Below the pieces are notes generated by a model. That model saw only the letters and a list, made by a program, of their open reading frames with translations, made no database searches and was not told the origin of the DNA. This document shows, piece after piece, positions 42,215 to 55,140 of a stretch of DNA of 64,000 nt. The translations under genes and the position numbers were made by a program. Location: positions 1,633,922-1,697,921 of the forward strand of contig JAIUJO010000082.1 of assembly GCA_023846275.1 (NCBI GenBank). The letters are read 5' to 3'. Source of the DNA: Vanilla planifolia. Taxonomy: Eukaryota; Streptophyta; Magnoliopsida; Asparagales; Orchidaceae. The stretch's first letter is position 1. Every line of letters starts with the position of its first letter.

Positions 42215-45200
42215 TGTTGAGGACATCACATTTGTTCTCCTAAGTGTTATGGAATATAACATTCTTTTAAAATTTATCTCCTTAGTGTTTTTCTTTGATT
42301 TGTTCATATTACAGTGGAACTATAATTCTATGCTCATGTGACACTTAAAACATTTTGATTTTGTTAAACTACATAACTTTAATATTCGAATTTTAATATT
42401 ATTTTTTATTTACTTATAGTGAAATAAATACTTATTATTATTTATGTATATTTAATTTTTTAATTTTTAGTAATATCAAATAATGTTCAATTTAAACATT
42501 AAAAATGTTGTTCGGCTCTATCAAAGAAAATGTTATTTTTTTTTTTTAAATATTTTATTTTATAATGTTCTAACATACTTTAAGTGACATTTTGATTCAC
42601 AAATAATTTTTTAATAAATAATGTTGCACTTGATATTTTTTTTGTATTAGAATGTGACTTTCTCATACAATTTCTCTTTTTTTATTAATTTTTTTTTATT
42701 TTTATTAAGTTTATCTAACTCTAAATCTATTAATATTTTTCTTTTACTTTGATGTTGTTTTGTTTTATTTATGTTACTTCAATTTATCTCTTTTGAGCTT
42801 AAAGATATATAGATCTACTTAGTATTAAAATGACAATTTATTTTTATTTATTGTTATGTACTTTTGTAATTTTTTACAAATCAAAACTAGATTTTATTGA
42901 GCTCTATCCAATTAAATAATCATTTAAATATTTTGTAAATAATTTTTATTATATCATTTTCATATACTTTACCAGTCTTTTCTATTCATACCCATTTTAA
43001 TGATCACAGATGTTGCACTTGCTCTTATTATTATCTTGTTATTCAACTTTTCCACACCATTTATCTCACTTCTACATGCACTTCTCTTTATTTTTGTAAT
43101 ATTACTTTAAAAATATAATTTCCTACACATGTGGCATATATATCGCTATGATTTTGTTATATTAAATTTCATTAAGTTTTGTCATTTTATTTTTCATATA
43201 TATTTACTTAATAATAAAATGATAATTTAAAATTATTTATGTTTATTTATTTTAATAGTTCACTAAAATTCCCAACAAACTCTAATGGAGATGAAAGAAA
43301 TGCAGTTAGAATCCTCTTAACGAGCCCTATAAAGTTATATAATTATTGTAATATTAGCAAATATTTATTATTAATGATATTTAGAAAATCTTATAAGAAA
43401 TTTTAAATTGAATATAATTTGATATTTGAGGGAATTGCACTTGATCACCTTTGTATCACACATTGTAACTTTCCTATAAAATTTTTGACATTTACTTAAA
43501 TGTTTTCTTTACTTGACCTTACAATGTGACTCTAAGTCTATTCTGATGTGACCTTTACATTGCTTTGATTAGGTTATATGACTTTTCTATGATCTACATA
43601 ATTTGTCATGGTGTATATATCTATCTAAAATTAAAAAAATATTATATTATTATTTATGACTATTTACTTTGGTAAATCACAATATCTCCAAACTAAGTTT
43701 GATCATGATGAAACAAATATCATTGGACTCGTAAAAACGAGATTTATGTAATTAAATATCTAATTATTCTTGTATATTTTAAATATATTTGTTTATAGGG
43801 ATTAAGAATGCTTTAAGAGACATTTTAATTTGAACATCATCTTTTAATCAAGGATTTTATGACTGATGTCCTTCATATATTGGAGTGAAACTTTCTTAGA
43901 CAATTTTTCTAATTTCATATAAGTTTTTTGTTTCTATTCGTTTCATCTAATATCATCTCATTTTGGATTTAATATATATTTTCTAAACATTAAAGAAAAA
44001 ATTTAATTTTCTTAAACTCGTTTATTTTATTGGCTCATAAAAATTTCAAACTAGGTTTGATCAAAACGAAATAATTGTCATTGGAGTTATATTGTCAAGA
44101 ATTATATAATTAAATCTTCGTTATTATATTTTGAAAAATTTTATTTTAAAAAGTTTTCATATTTTATGAGTCATTTTGATTCATATTTGATTTGACTATC
44201 AATTTATTACTCTTGATCTTCTTTGTATCATGGAATGCAACTTTCACTTATAATTCATGTCATTTCTTTGAATTATTTGCTTTGATTTGATTATATTAAT
44301 TTGAAACTCAATTTCTTCTAACATGTGACATGTATAAGTCTGTTATTTTGTGATATTAAATTGCTTCATTTATGTTATTTTAGCTTTATTACATATTTTG
44401 TTAATATATAAATAGTAATTAATTATTATATGTTCTCTTTTTCATGGGTAATTTATAGTAATTAAAGATGTAGCAAAATCAATATGAATTAAATTGTGTT
44501 TGACTTGTCACAATAAGCTTCAATCATTTTAATATTTTTTATATTTTATAATTATTTTATGTTTTGGTACTCTTTGATAGACATTTTGATATGCCTGATT
44601 TGGTAATCAAAGATGTTGTACTCAAAGTCCTTTGGGTGTTAGAATATAATCTTTTTGTTTAATTTGTCATAATTTAAAATTTTTTGAATTAATTTTTTTT
44701 TGTAATGTAAGTGTTATTTTTTCGTCCTATTACAATTATATCACTTTTTTTGGTAATTTTAAAATATTCTAATATATCCTTTTCAACTTTAATTTATGTC
44801 CATTTAACAAAAAGAAATGATTTAATATTTTTTTAAATTTTTAATTTGTTTATGAATTTGTAATAACTCCAATTGATCTCAGATCGATATGTAGTAAACA
44901 TATGTGGACTCACCTTAGTCAATTTTATCCAATTAAATTTATTTTTTATATTTTTCTTAAGATTTTATTTTCTACGGTTCATTCTACAATAAAAAAGAAA
45001 TTTAATTCTTACCCGATTTGACAATTAAGATTGTTACATTCATTGTCTTAGTTTCTTTACTATTGCAAAAGTTTTTTTTACATTTTTTAAAAATTTTCAC
45101 TTTTATTTTGTTATATTTCAATGTAACTCTAAATCTCCTCTTATGCAATATTACAACACTTTCACTAGGTTATGTTAAATTCATGAAATTTAACTTATTT

Positions 45201-48200
45201 CATATTTAATATATATGTTCTTATTATTAAAATAATTAAATTCTATTATTTATGTTTATCTACTTTTCTAATTCATAATATTTGTTCAAATTTTTTCTTT
45301 TACTATGTTGTCCAACATTGAAAATCTAATTCTCTAATTATGTGACCATTACATCATTTTAACTTGGTTATATTATATTGTTGCACTTAATCTCATTTTT
45401 GCTTTAATACTTATTTATTTAATTTTAAAATATTGTTGAGTATTATTTAAGCTTATTTAATTAGGTAGTTCACAAAAATTACAAATGTTGTCCATATAAG
45501 CCTAAATAAAGGTCCTCAAAATCACATCAATAAGTTTTATAAATTTAAAAATCAATTTTCATATTTTTAAATAATTTATTTTCTATTGTTTTGGAATTTG
45601 TTATAACATAAATAAAGTCATAGATAGTTTGATAATTGGAAATGTTGCACTTGATCTTCATAATATCATGGAGGTCAACTTTCTTATGCAAATTATGTCA
45701 TATCTTTAATGTTTTCTTTTATTTTGACATATAATTGCCTACTAGTAAAATAAAAAATTATTACTATTTATTCTTATTTTCTTTGATAACTCACAATAAT
45801 TCTAAATGAGGTTTCATGAAAAAAATATTAATCATTTGACTCATCTTGTTCTTTTATATTTAATTAAATATTATTTTTAAATTTTCAACAATTTTTTAAT
45901 TTTTAGAATTTTTTCTTGCATTACAATTAAATGCAATTTTCACCTAATTTAATGATCTAAGATGTAACACTCAATCTCTTTAGTGTGATAGTATGCAATT
46001 TTCCATATAGTTTATTTCCTTAGTATCTCATCTCTTCTAGAGTGACATTTTTATCTCTTTGATTAGTTTATATTGCATTGTTTCACTTTGTCCCATTTTA
46101 GTTGTAATGTATATTACTTCATATAAAAATATTAATTTTATATTTTCATGATTATTTACTATGATAATTCATAATAATTTCAATCAATGCCGGATCGAGA
46201 CAAAGGAAAGGTTATTCCCCATATTTCAAACATTTCGATTGTTTTAAATGTTTATATTTATATTTTTTTTATATTATATTTCGTAAAATGTTTTCACATT
46301 TTTCTAAATATTTTTATTCTGTATATGATTTGATGATCGAGGATGTTACACTATATTTTATTAATATCTTAGTGTATTGTCCCTTAATTCATGTAAATAT
46401 TTCGATTAATGAAGCTACACTTAATCTACATATAATCATTCTATTTTCTCATACAATTTGTTTTATGTTTTTCAATTATTTAACTTTGATTTTTTTAATA
46501 TTATAATATAACTCTAAATCTCATAAATTGGGTCCTTTATAATGCATTTATTTAGTTATATTACATTCCCACAATTTTTTTATTTAGATTTAATATATAT
46601 TTAATTAATATTAAAATAAAAAAAATCATTTATTCTTATTATTGTTTGTAATTTACAAAAAGTTCAGACATGGTCCAATCGAGACAAAACATGCATAATT
46701 TGACTTTTTCTCGATAAGCCCTATGGATGTAGACATTCATTATATATTTTAAAGCATTTTATATTTAGGATTTTCGTAAGCCTTACAAGTTATTTTCATT
46801 CATACCAAATAGGATGATTGTGGATATTAAATTCAATCTCCTTAGTATTTTGGAATGTAGCTTTTGAGAATAATTTCTCTGATTTCTGCATATTTTTTTA
46901 ATGATTTGGATATATTTCTTTAAAACTCTTATTCTACTCCCATTTGTCTTTTACATAATTTTGATTTGATTTTATCATATTTCTTCAATTTATCTAATTT
47001 TAGAAATAGTAAATATTTACTAAATATCAAACAATAATTTATTATTAATTTTTTAAGCTATTTTTGTAATTCACAAGAAATCTGAAGGAGGTCTAATGGA
47101 GAAAAAATAAACACCATTACACTCTCCTTGATTACCTTTATCTAAGCTAATATTCTTTCTTAATTGTTATAAATATTTTATTTTCCATAGTTTTGGAATA
47201 TTTTAAGAGTCATTTTTATTTTCAACAAATTTGGTGTTCAAAAGAATTACACTTGATCTTCTTAGTGTCTTGAATGCAACTTTTCTATAAAATTTATCAA
47301 ATTTTTCAAACTTACATTGATTTGATTATAATTTTATTTAACCTTAAATCTCCTCTCATGTGACGTGTATGTCACATCAATTTGTTATAATACATCATTT
47401 TACTAATAACTTTTCAAAATTAATATATATTTTCTTGGTATGATAATGAAATATTATTAATATTTACAAATATTTATTCGAGTATATCATATAAATTTAA
47501 AAAGTAGGATTGATTGATGTGAAATAAATGTCATTGGACACATCGTAATGGGCTTTATCTAATTAATAATTCCTTTTTAATATTTTTAAATATTTTGTTA
47601 TGGTGATTTTTTTCATATTTTATTAGACAACTAAATTCATACCTTTTTTGTGATCAAGGTTGTCACACTCAATTTTTTTGGCATGATCAAATGAAACAAA
47701 GCCTATAATTTCTCTCATTTTTCTAAACTTTCCATTTTGATTTCCTATAGTTTCCAAGAAGCACAAATTCAACTCTAACATAATCATTATAATGTTTGAT
47801 TTTGTTATAATACATTACTTCAATTATCTCATTTTAACTTTATTATATATTTGATAAAAATAAAAATGATAATTTTTTATTTTTCCAATTTATTTTCTTT
47901 AGAAATTTATGTAATGTCAATGAGGTCCTATCGATTTAGGACAATAGGAACGAACTCATCTAAATGAGATCAAGTTAACTAAATAATTTTTATGTATAAT
48001 TTAAATTGTTTATTTTTTAAGGTTTTGGGAAAATTTTATGACAAATTTAAATTTGTACCTTATTTGATGAGCAAGGAAATTGTACTCGATGTCCCCAGTA
48101 ATTTGGAATGCAACTTTCTTACCCAATTTATATTATTTCCTTAGATCTTCAACTACTACAATATAATATTACCATAAAACTATGACACTAGTCTCGTGTC

Positions 48201-48410
48201 ACCATTACAACGCTATGTTTTTGTTATGTTATACATATTCAACTAATGACATTTAAGCATTGTTATATGTACTAAATATTTAAATAATAATTTATTATTA
48301 TTTATTTTAAGCTTTTTAATTATTTGAATTTTTTTAAATGAGGTTAGATTGATATAAGAGAAAGATAATTTGCCTCATCTAAATGAGCTATAATCAATAA
48401 AATAGTCATT

Positions 48411-48545
48411 TTAATATTTTTTTTTTAAAAAAAATATTTTTTTGGAAATAGCATTTCTTGTGCATAAATTGTAATCAATTATTGCTTTAATATCAAGGTA
48501 ATTGGTATTATAGTAAAAATGAGATTTTTTGAAACTAAGTAATAC
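48411..48545. other. Orientation switch, plus to minus (joint 3), with fold-back A/T tract
   Basis: The plus unit reads GAGCTATAATCAATAAAATA and TTTTAATA, then runs into ten T (48417-48426) followed by eight A (48427-48434) and ATATTTTTTTGG. The T/A tract is a near-perfect palindrome centred at 48426/48427. The next ~100 bp are hard to align with either orientation. Clear minus landmarks begin by about 48550 (AATCAATGTGATTAAAAGGT, then GAGATTTAGAGTAACATAGC). Confidence 0.7.
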
Positions 48546-51500
48546 AAGAAAATCAATGTGATTAAAAGGTGACATAATAAGAGATTTAGAGTAACATAGC
48601 AATATAACCTTAAGTAAATATATACTAATAGTGGAACGAGTTAAATTGAAATAATATAATGCAATCAAATAAAAGTGATGTAATGCTGAAAAGAGATGGT
48701 ATTTTGTGTTACATTACAATATAACATAATCAAAGAAAATAATTTAAGAAATAAGACAAATATTAAGGGAAAGTTACATTCCAATTTGCAAAGGGGATTG
48801 AGTATAAAAATGTTGATATTCAAATAAGAAGTGAATCGAAATATACTTTAAATCTTATGAAAATCATAGAAAATAAACTATAAAAAACATAAAATATGAT
48901 TGTTTAATTAGAGAGAGGTCATTAATATGAGTCCAAAGACACTAATTTTGCCTTGGTCAAACCTTTTTTGACCTCAATTGGAATAAGTATAAAAAATAAT
49001 AAAGATAATAATAAGTTGATACATGTTAAACTTAAAATAAATTTAATTAAAGTATTGGAATATGATCAAATAAAACAATGTAATAGTTAGATGCTGTGAA
49101 ATTAGAGCTTCACTATAATATAATCAAATCAAGTTGGAACATATGATGAAATGAAACAATCTGTGCAAGAGAGTTACCTTCAAACATATAAAGGAGTTCA
49201 ATTGTAGCATCCTTGATCATGATATCAAATATAAATTGAAATTGCTCAAAAAGTTTTACAACATTATAGATAGTAAAAATTTAATGTAACATACAACGAA
49301 TATTTACTTCTAATAAAGTTCATCGAGGCAAGTCCAACTATCTTTTTTCCATACCTATTGAGCTTCATTTGGAATTTCATCAAATTACTAACTTAAATGA
49401 ACTTAAATAATAGTGAATTATTTTTTTAAAGTTAAGTATATATATATATATATATATATATCAAAAAAATGATATAAATTGAAATAAAGTAATTTAAAAA
49501 AATTCAAGCTATGTAATGGTCAATAGTAGGAGATTTAGAGTTGCAATACAATATAGGAAAATAAAAATAAAGAACATGAATGAACGTGCTAAATAATTCG
49601 AGAAAATCTCGTTCTAAGATGCTAAACCGATCAAATGAAACCTACTTGACAACTAAATCAAGCGTGAATCAAAATATCTCCAAAAATATGGCAAAATCAT
49701 TGGAAATAAAATATCTTAAAAATAAAAGTTAATATTAAATTGGTTAAAGCTCCTTTTGATTATTTTAATGAGGTTTGTTTCGTCTCAATTGTACCTCATC
49801 TGAAATTACTATGAATAAACTAAATAAATTAGCTTAAATAATAATAAATTGTTATTTTCATATTAAGTGCACGTGTATTAAAGTTTGCATAAGTTAATTT
49901 GAAACAATGGTGTATAACAAAATAAAAACATATGGTGGTCACATGTGAAGAGAATTAGTGCTATGGAACAATATCATCATATTAAAGGAAAAACACTAAT
50001 AAATACGATAAATTACAATGGAATGTTGTTTTTCAAATTGAGAGTAACATGCTCATTCGTGAAGCTATGTAAGGATCAAAATGTCAAACAAAGATTAAAG
50101 AATCCTGAAAAAAACATATTAAGAAAACATTTAATTAGACAAAGTTGGTCGAGGTGGGTCTAGTGACATTTGTTTGATCTCAATCAGGCCTCATTTGAAA
50201 TTGCCTCAAATTACAAGAATAAATAAGCAAAAGAAAAATAAATTATTATTTTAATATTAAGAAAAAATAATGAAAGAAAAAAAATTTGAAGAGAATTAAT
50301 ATAATAAAATTAATGAAATATAAAGGTCACACGATAAAGAGATTTAGATTTACATAGTAATATAACTAAGTGAAAGTAAAAAAATTTCAAGAACTAAAAT
50401 TAATTATTTGGGAATATTATGGTCCAAGGTTGCATGCAGATTTAGTGTTACATCCTTATTTGTCAAATTAAATACAAATTAAAAATACTCAATAGAAAGG
50501 TTAAAATACTAAAAAATAAAATATCTAAAAATAAAACATTGAATATTTAGGTAGATAGAGATTGTTGAGATCAGGTCAATGAAGTTAGTTTTGTCTTGAT
50601 CAAACATTGTTTGAAATCACTATGAATGCTCAAAGAAAATAAACATAAATTATAATAAAATATCATTTTATTATTATGTAAATATGTATGGAAGTTGAAA
50701 AGAGATTGATTAAAGTAATATAATATAACCAAATGAAAGTGACATAACACACACATGAGAAGAAATTTAAAGTTACATTGTAATATAAAGAACTCAAAAA
50801 AATTTAAGGTAAGTTTGCCTAGAAAGTTGTATTCTAAGATACAATAGAATTTTGGTCTTACATTTGCAATCATCATATTATAGATGAAGTATAATTTCTT
50901 ATAAAATGAGCAAAAATTGTAGCTCTAAAAACATTTTAAAAACATAAAAACAAATATTTAAATTGATAGAGCTTGTTGAGATGACTCTAATGAGCTTTCT
51001 TTTATCTCAATCAAACTAGATTTAGAATACTTATGAAATTATTTTGTTAAATAAGAATTAGTAATAATAAATTTCTATTTTAATATTATGTTGTTATATG
51101 ACAAAGGTAAACTAAGTTAAATTGAGGCAAAGTAATATCAGCAAATCAAAATGATGTAAAGGCCAAATGTGGGAATATTAGATTTTTATTGTAAAATTAT
51201 CAATTAAAAGAAAAAATTATTGAAAAATAATTTTAATATAAAAGTACCATTCAAATACTAACACGATAAAATTTAAAAACCTTGATCAAAAACTTAGGTA
51301 CAAATCAAAATACCTTATAAAGTGTGACAAAATAATTGAAAATAAAAAATTATAAAAATATATAAATGTATTTTTTTGGATAGTGTTTGTTGGGATGAGT
51401 CTAGTAGTGCTTATTTTATCTCCAATGCACTTCATTTAGAGTTACTATAAATTATCAAAATGCATAAATACAAATAGTAACATATTTTTAATTTAATGTT

Positions 51501-53660
51501 GAATGAATTTATTTTATTGTTGGAAAACCTAAAGAAAGAAAAAAATTTGGGAAATAAGATAAGTAAAACAACAGAGTTACATTCTAATCACGAGATGTAG
51601 TGTAACGTTCTTGATCGTTAAGGTATGAGTTAAAATCTCATGTAAGGAAATCTGGAACTCTAAAAAAATAAAATACTTGAAAAAGAATGTAAAACTAAAT
51701 ATTTAATTGGATAGATATTATTAAGATAAGAAACATGACTTTTGTTTGGTCAGAGTTGAACCTCATTTTTAATTACTATAATTTTTTAAAATTAAATTTG
51801 TTTAAATAATAAAAAAATTATTATTTGAAGATTAAGTAAATATTAAAGCTTAATTGATATAAATCAACTAAATATAATATAATAGAATAAAAAAGACATG
51901 TAAAGGTCACACAATAAGAGAAATATAACCAAATCAAAGAAAAATATTTGAAAAAATATGACGAGTATTACCAGAACATCAAATTCAAAAATAATAAGAA
52001 GTTGGACTATAATAGCCTCAGTCAACAAATAAGGTATTAATCAAAATATTTCTTAAACAATTCTAAAAACAAAAAAAAATCAAATAATTTAAAATATAAA
52101 AAATACATATTTAATGGGATAGTGTTTATTAAGATTAGTACAAGAGCATTGGCTTCATCTTTATTAGACCATGTTTTGAATTATTATTAACGACCAAATT
52201 CAATAAGTCTAAATAATAACAAATAATTCTTTTAACATTAAATAAATATAAATTAAAGATAAAATTAAAAAAATTAAGTAATTTAACAAAAAGATAATAA
52301 ACTAATTAAATACTCACATAGGAGTAGAATTAGAGTTTCATAGTAATATAATCAAATTAAAAAAATCAAATTGAAGAAATGAGTTAAATTATATGTAAGA
52401 GTTTCATTCAATGATAGTAATGTATTCAAATGAAACATTCCCAATTGTTAGTTATGAATATAAATATCACCTAAAGAACAAAAAAAATTAAAATAATAAA
52501 ATATTTCAAGACTTAAAAAATGAATATTTAAATTAGACAACATTTGTTTCATCCTGATCATACCTTGAATGGAAATACTACAATTTACGAAAATAAAAAA
52601 ATATAAATAATAATAAACTAACATTTGTAAAAAAATTTAATATATATTAAAATTTAAATGAGATAAATGGAAATAATATAACATAACTAGATGGGAGGTC
52701 GAGTAATGAGTTAATTCATATACGAAAGAAATATTCTAAGATATTAAGGAGATCATATGTAACATCCTTCATCATCAAATAAGATACGAATAAACATTTC
52801 TCATAAAGCTTGCAAAAACCCTAGAAAATAAAATATATAAAAAGATAAAAAATGAAAAGTTGAATGGGATTGGTCTTGGTAGGTAGAGACTAATGAGGTT
52901 TACTACATCTTTGTGAGACATCCTTTAAATTAGTTATTTTTTATCAAAGTTAATAAGAATTAATAACCAAATTAAAGAATTGCAAAGGTCACACAATAAT
53001 AGATTTTAAAATATGTATCAAAACAATGAAATAAAATAAAGATATTTGAAGAATTTTTACAAATTATATGTGAAAGTTGCATTCCTAGATATTAAAGTGA
53101 TAAAGAAAAACATCCTCTACTATAAAAGTGCTAATAATGAATACTTAATATGATAGAGTTTGATGGGATGAGTCCAATCAAATTGTTCTCATCCTTATCA
53201 AACTTATTTTACTAATTTCTACAGCTTGTAGTGGTAAAAAGGCATAAATATTAATAAATTACTATTTTTGAATTAAATAAATATATATTTAAGATAAAAT
53301 GTGTTAAATTGAAAAAATGTAACAATACCTTATCAAAGCAATGTAATGTTAACATGAGTAGAGATTTAGAGTTTCATTATAATATAACAAAATCGAAGCA
53401 AAATATTTGAAGAAATAAGATAAAGTAGATAGCAATGTTACATTCCTTGGTATTAAGGTGATTTGTTGCAACATCCTCTTTCAAAAAATCAAGCATGAAT
53501 TGAAATGTCTCATATGGTGTATAAAGATAATATAAATTAAAGTTTTTTAGAAACAAGAAAGTGAATAAATAGTTGGATTAATCCCATTAAGAAGAATCAA
53601 GCAATATTTATAGTTTAGATCTACTTAGAATGACAACGAATAACCAGAGTAAATTCTAAC
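48546..53660 (-). repeat. ~420-bp satellite array, minus orientation, ~12-13 units
   Basis: Minus landmarks recur throughout: AGAGATTTAGAGTAACATAG near 48578, ATTGTAGCATCCTTGATCAT near 49201, AGTGTTACATCCTTATTTGT near 50443, GTAACGTTCTTGATCGTTAA near 51602, TGTAACATCCTTCATCATCA near 52758, and GTTGCAACATCCTCTTTC near 53465. Spacing is consistent with ~410-420 bp units plus some shortened ones. Satellite similarity fades after TTTAGATCTACTTAGAATGA near 53617. Open frames 49945-50163 and 50571-50876 (the latter, on the minus strand, is the longest ATG-started frame in the window at 101 codons) follow the unit sequence and have no recognisable domain. Confidence 0.88.
49437..49461. repeat. (TA)n microsatellite inside a minus satellite unit
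   Basis: Twenty-five bases of alternating TA follow AAAGTTAAG and precede CAAAAAAATGATATAAATTG. In minus orientation this is again the native TAAATATATATTAAAGT position of the unit. Confidence 0.92.
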
Positions 53661-54739
53661 ACCACACATATCATATCATTATAATATAACTCTTAATTAC
53701 CTTAATATTATAATAATAATAGTTGAAAAAAATAGAAGACATTAACAACTAAACTAGGCAAGGAATGATGATAAAAACTTCATTTTTTTCAAATCATCTA
53801 AATGTTCATGTCTAACACATGAAACTACTATACCCCATAAATAAAATAGATAGAGTTTCTCAAAAAACTACCAATGCTTCCTTTGTTCAACTTATTAATT
53901 AATAATAATAATCATAAGAGATATAATATTTACATTAAGGACAAATCTAGAAATACAATTTCAAAATAATCAAACTCTCTATACCCAAACATAACCAAAT
54001 ATTTCCAATTCAAAAGATTACATAGTTAGCATTGCCTCATGACATAACAAAATCCATAACTTCATAATTCCTTCAAGAAGTGTTTATTATAATCTATAAA
54101 AGCAATAAAGTTTAAAAATGATATAAATAGAAATACATATATTGATACATCACCTCAAATACAATCATCCACATGTCCTTTATAATACATAAAAAGAAGT
54201 ATCACAATTTTCTAAAAAAATGAGGTATCAAATGTAATAAAACCTAAAGTTTTTGTTCTCTTTGTGCTTTAGAATTTTTGCCTATAATGTACATACATAA
54301 TAAGCTTAAATGCCTAGTAACTAAATTTCTAAATAAATAATAAATTGAGATAAATATGATAATAAGATAAATTATTAAAAAAACAAATCAATAATGCCAA
54401 GCAAGTTCTTGTGATCATCTTCTAGAAATGTATGTAAACTCAATTGACAAGATCATGATATCAAGACTTTAAAACTCGTAAAATCGTATGAGAGCATGTG
54501 ATCAAATGATGGAGTTGTACAAAATAATCAATAAAAAAAGTTGCATAGTTGCAGCTTGTAATATATTCATGCTTACTTTTTTTTTATCAATTATAATTTT
54601 TTTTATCCATCTATAAACAATATTTTTTTAAGTTTTTAAACTACTTTGATTAAAGTATTTTCTTAACTTTTTCATCCCATTATTATTTTTTATATATTTA
54701 ATGACACTTTTGAGATCCCAACAAATCTATAGCATATGT
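53661..54739. other. Non-satellite island, left part; no gene recognised
   Basis: The satellite landmarks stop and do not return on either strand for over 1 kb. The sequence is still AT-rich but has a different texture, with many ACATCA/ATCATC-type words and segments such as ATCACCTCAAATACAATCAT and CCACATGTCCTTTATAATAC. The texture reminds me of reverse-strand plant gypsy LTR or untranslated sequence, but I find no coding motif, primer-binding site or LTR ends to back that. Treated as unassigned. Confidence 0.5.
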
Positions 54740-55140
54740 ACATCACGAACATATAGGGCACACCTCATATCACATCATTTGACATCATATAATAGATTAT
54801 AAACCTAGCTAATAGGAATATCAAACCATGTCTACCTTATAATGAATCTTAATTTTAGGCTATTAGATCACATATGAACTAGATCATTATATATCATATC
54901 TATATTATAGTAGGTCTTATTTAACTACTAGATCACATACCAAGCGACGAATCATATGTTATATCCACATTATAGGAAATTTTATCTGTAGTTATTAGAT
55001 CACAATGCAAGTGACCCATTGTAAATCATATATCAATATCATAACAAATCTCATCTTTAGCTATTAGATCACATACCAATTAGCACAGTATATATTATAA
55101 TCAAATCATAGTAGATAACATCTTTATCTATTACATTTCA
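54740..55140. repeat. ~67-bp minisatellite, about 5-6 diverged copies
   Basis: A CTATTAGATCACATAC-like segment recurs at 54860, 54925, 54992, 55061 and (CTATTACATTTC) 55128, with spacings of 65, 67, 69 and 67 bp. A weaker copy precedes the series near 54809. Between the anchors each copy has an ATCATATATCATATCTA-like segment and an ATTATAGTAGATCTTATCTT-like segment. The copies differ by roughly 20-30% by eye. The unit is unrelated to the ~420-bp satellite. Confidence 0.85.

Larger units (their letters stand above)
31871..48426 (+). repeat. ~420-bp satellite array, plus orientation, ~40 units, uninterrupted
   Basis: This is the longest unbroken satellite block in the window. Well-kept landmarks include ATCTTGGAATGCAACTT-like segments near 36610 and 38620, GATGATCGAGGATGTTACAC at 46332, and the dyad positions 39711, 41806 and 46335. 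Units are mostly 400-420 bp, with shorter deleted ones (for example near 45250-45320). The strand is strongly T-rich. I see no foreign insert, no gene and no RNA gene. Short open frames inside it, such as 38203-38388, 38930-39127 and 46288-46506, are Phe/Ile/Tyr-rich readings of the T-rich unit, and 41357-41554 is the same on the other strand. Confidence 0.9.

Noticed and set aside
50571-50876. Longest ATG-started open frame (101 codons, minus strand), and similar frames at 1708-1974, 48411-48668, 34666-34908 and others
   Set aside because: Each follows the satellite unit and encodes Phe/Leu/Ile/Tyr-rich or repeat-derived peptides. None has a domain, and none is conserved in frame in the neighbouring units.
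53661-54739. Gypsy LTR or untranslated region on the minus strand
   Set aside because: Only the word texture suggests it. No LTR ends, polypurine tract or coding motif was found.
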